From: Methanobacteriota archaeon
GTDB taxonomy: Archaea > Thermoplasmatota > Poseidoniia > Poseidoniales > Thalassarchaeaceae
Direction of reading: 5' to 3'
Assembly (NCBI GenBank): GCA_002725475.1
Contig: PBPH01000052.1
Span: 1-6,464, forward strand
DNA: 6,464 nucleotides
Shown: positions 5,934 through 6,464 of the stretch, one piece after another
How positions within the stretch are numbered: position 1 is the stretch's first letter
How the letters are laid out: each line of letters begins with the position of its first letter
Made by a program: the position numbers and the translations under genes
The notes under the pieces: generated by a model
The model's input: the letters and a program-made list of their open reading frames with translations, nothing else
Told to the model about the DNA's origin: nothing
Databases searched by the model: none

Positions 5934-6464
5934 TTACTCTTCTTCAGAAATTACTGGTTGAAGAATTACTAATGGACGCAAAACTGCTTTTTGTTCTCCA
6001 AGAAGGTCTTCTGCTGTGATTGCCGATTCATCAATATCCCACTCACCATCGGGAGTAAATTCCTCTATTGATTCTGATTCGTAAGGTCGTGTTGGTTTTT
6101 TCCTTGGAAGAAGGGCTTCCCCCGCATTTAAACGAGAGATTCTCGATAGCTTACGCTCTATCTCAAGCATCCTATCGGCCATTTCAACGAGTTCATTTGG
6201 CTCGGCGCCATCAATTTTATCTGATATAATTTCCATCTCCTCATGTAATGAAAACAGTTCGTCCTGATGGCGAAGTAATCTTGATTCAAGTCTATCAAGG
6301 AATCCCTCGCTAACTAGATCTAGATTCGGCATCTCATCACGAGGAATCTCCAATTTAGTGGGTTGAGATGCTGATTGAATTCTATCCCTGGCATCATTCA
6401 AAGCACTTTTTTCTCTTCCGAGGTGTCTTTCAATTAGTGAATCAACCGCATCAATACTATTTTC
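5934..6464 (-). CDS. Coiled-coil protein of unknown function (5' partial)
   Basis: The frame is open from the right edge to TAA at 5934-5936, giving 176 visible residues. The TTG at 6401 sometimes taken as a start is probably internal, because coding-like sequence (IERHLGREKSALNDARDRI) continues upstream of it to the edge. I do not recognise a family. Residues ~50-112 are rich in Glu, Arg and Leu with heptad-like spacing (FLDRLESRLLRHQDELFSL, then LVEMADRMLEIERKLSRI) and probably form a two-segment coiled coil broken by GAEPN. A basic patch RKKPTRP (121-127) follows, then a strongly acidic region (EFTPDGEWDIDES) and the hydrophobic piece VLRPLVILQPVI just before an EEE end. No enzyme motif, signal peptide or membrane helix is visible. 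A structural, scaffold or regulatory role is possible but unproven. Confidence 0.75.
   Translation of the reverse strand, partial: ENSIDAVDSLIERHLGREKSALNDARDRIQSASQPTKLEIPRDEMPNLDLVSEGFLDRLESRLLRHQDELFSLHEEMEIISDKIDGAEPNELVEMADRMLEIERKLSRISRLNAGEALLPRKKPTRPYESESIEEFTPDGEWDIDESAITAEDLLGEQKAVLRPLVILQPVISEEE

Noticed and set aside
6444..6464. ENSIDAV at the right edge resembles ENSIDAI of the GDPD gene, hinting at a duplicated fragment.
   Set aside because: Only about seven residues match, and the sequence after it is coiled-coil-like with no GDPD features, so chance is the simpler explanation.

Overview
The window is a compact piece of AT-rich genome carrying seven genes on both strands, two of them cut by the window edges. 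The best guess at the source is a planktonic archaeon, possibly of the Marine Group II/III Euryarchaeota (Poseidoniales-like). This rests on a divergent archaeal-looking TatC, a TATA-like box correctly spaced ahead of the citrate synthase, patchy use of Shine-Dalgarno sites and very tight packing. No 16S rRNA or other diagnostic marker is present, and a bacterial source is not excluded.

Layout from left to right: (1) the 3' end of an unrecognised gene with a Pro/Lys/Ser-rich tail (+); (2) a TatC-family membrane protein (+) joined to it by an ATGA start/stop overlap; (3) a UMF1/Atg22-like MFS transporter (-), whose 3' end overlaps tatC by 27 bp and which carries a large soluble insert between membrane helices 9 and 10; (4) a short divergent region with two adjacent dyad symmetries; (5) a glycerophosphodiester phosphodiesterase (GDPD) gene (+), whose normally N-terminal His-Arg-Gly motif lies at the extreme C-terminus; (6) citrate synthase (-) of the eukaryote-like si type, with the clearest expression signals in the window; (7) a 164-bp intergenic region; (8) a YkgJ-type cysteine-cluster protein (+); (9) the C-terminal part of a coiled-coil protein of unknown function (-), running off the right edge.

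The three convergent pairs meet with a 27-bp overlap, a 1-bp gap and a 3-bp gap, so terminators must lie inside neighbouring coding sequence. Apart from the first two genes there is no operon, and no single pathway links the genes: they cover Tat export, solute transport, glycerophosphodiester breakdown, entry to the TCA cycle and a putative metal-binding protein. I see no mobile element, CRISPR array, tRNA or rRNA.

The two points most worth following are the GDPD gene, which looks like a permuted or truncated tandem-domain enzyme, and the TatC homologue, which lacks several residues that canonical TatC uses to read twin-arginine signals.
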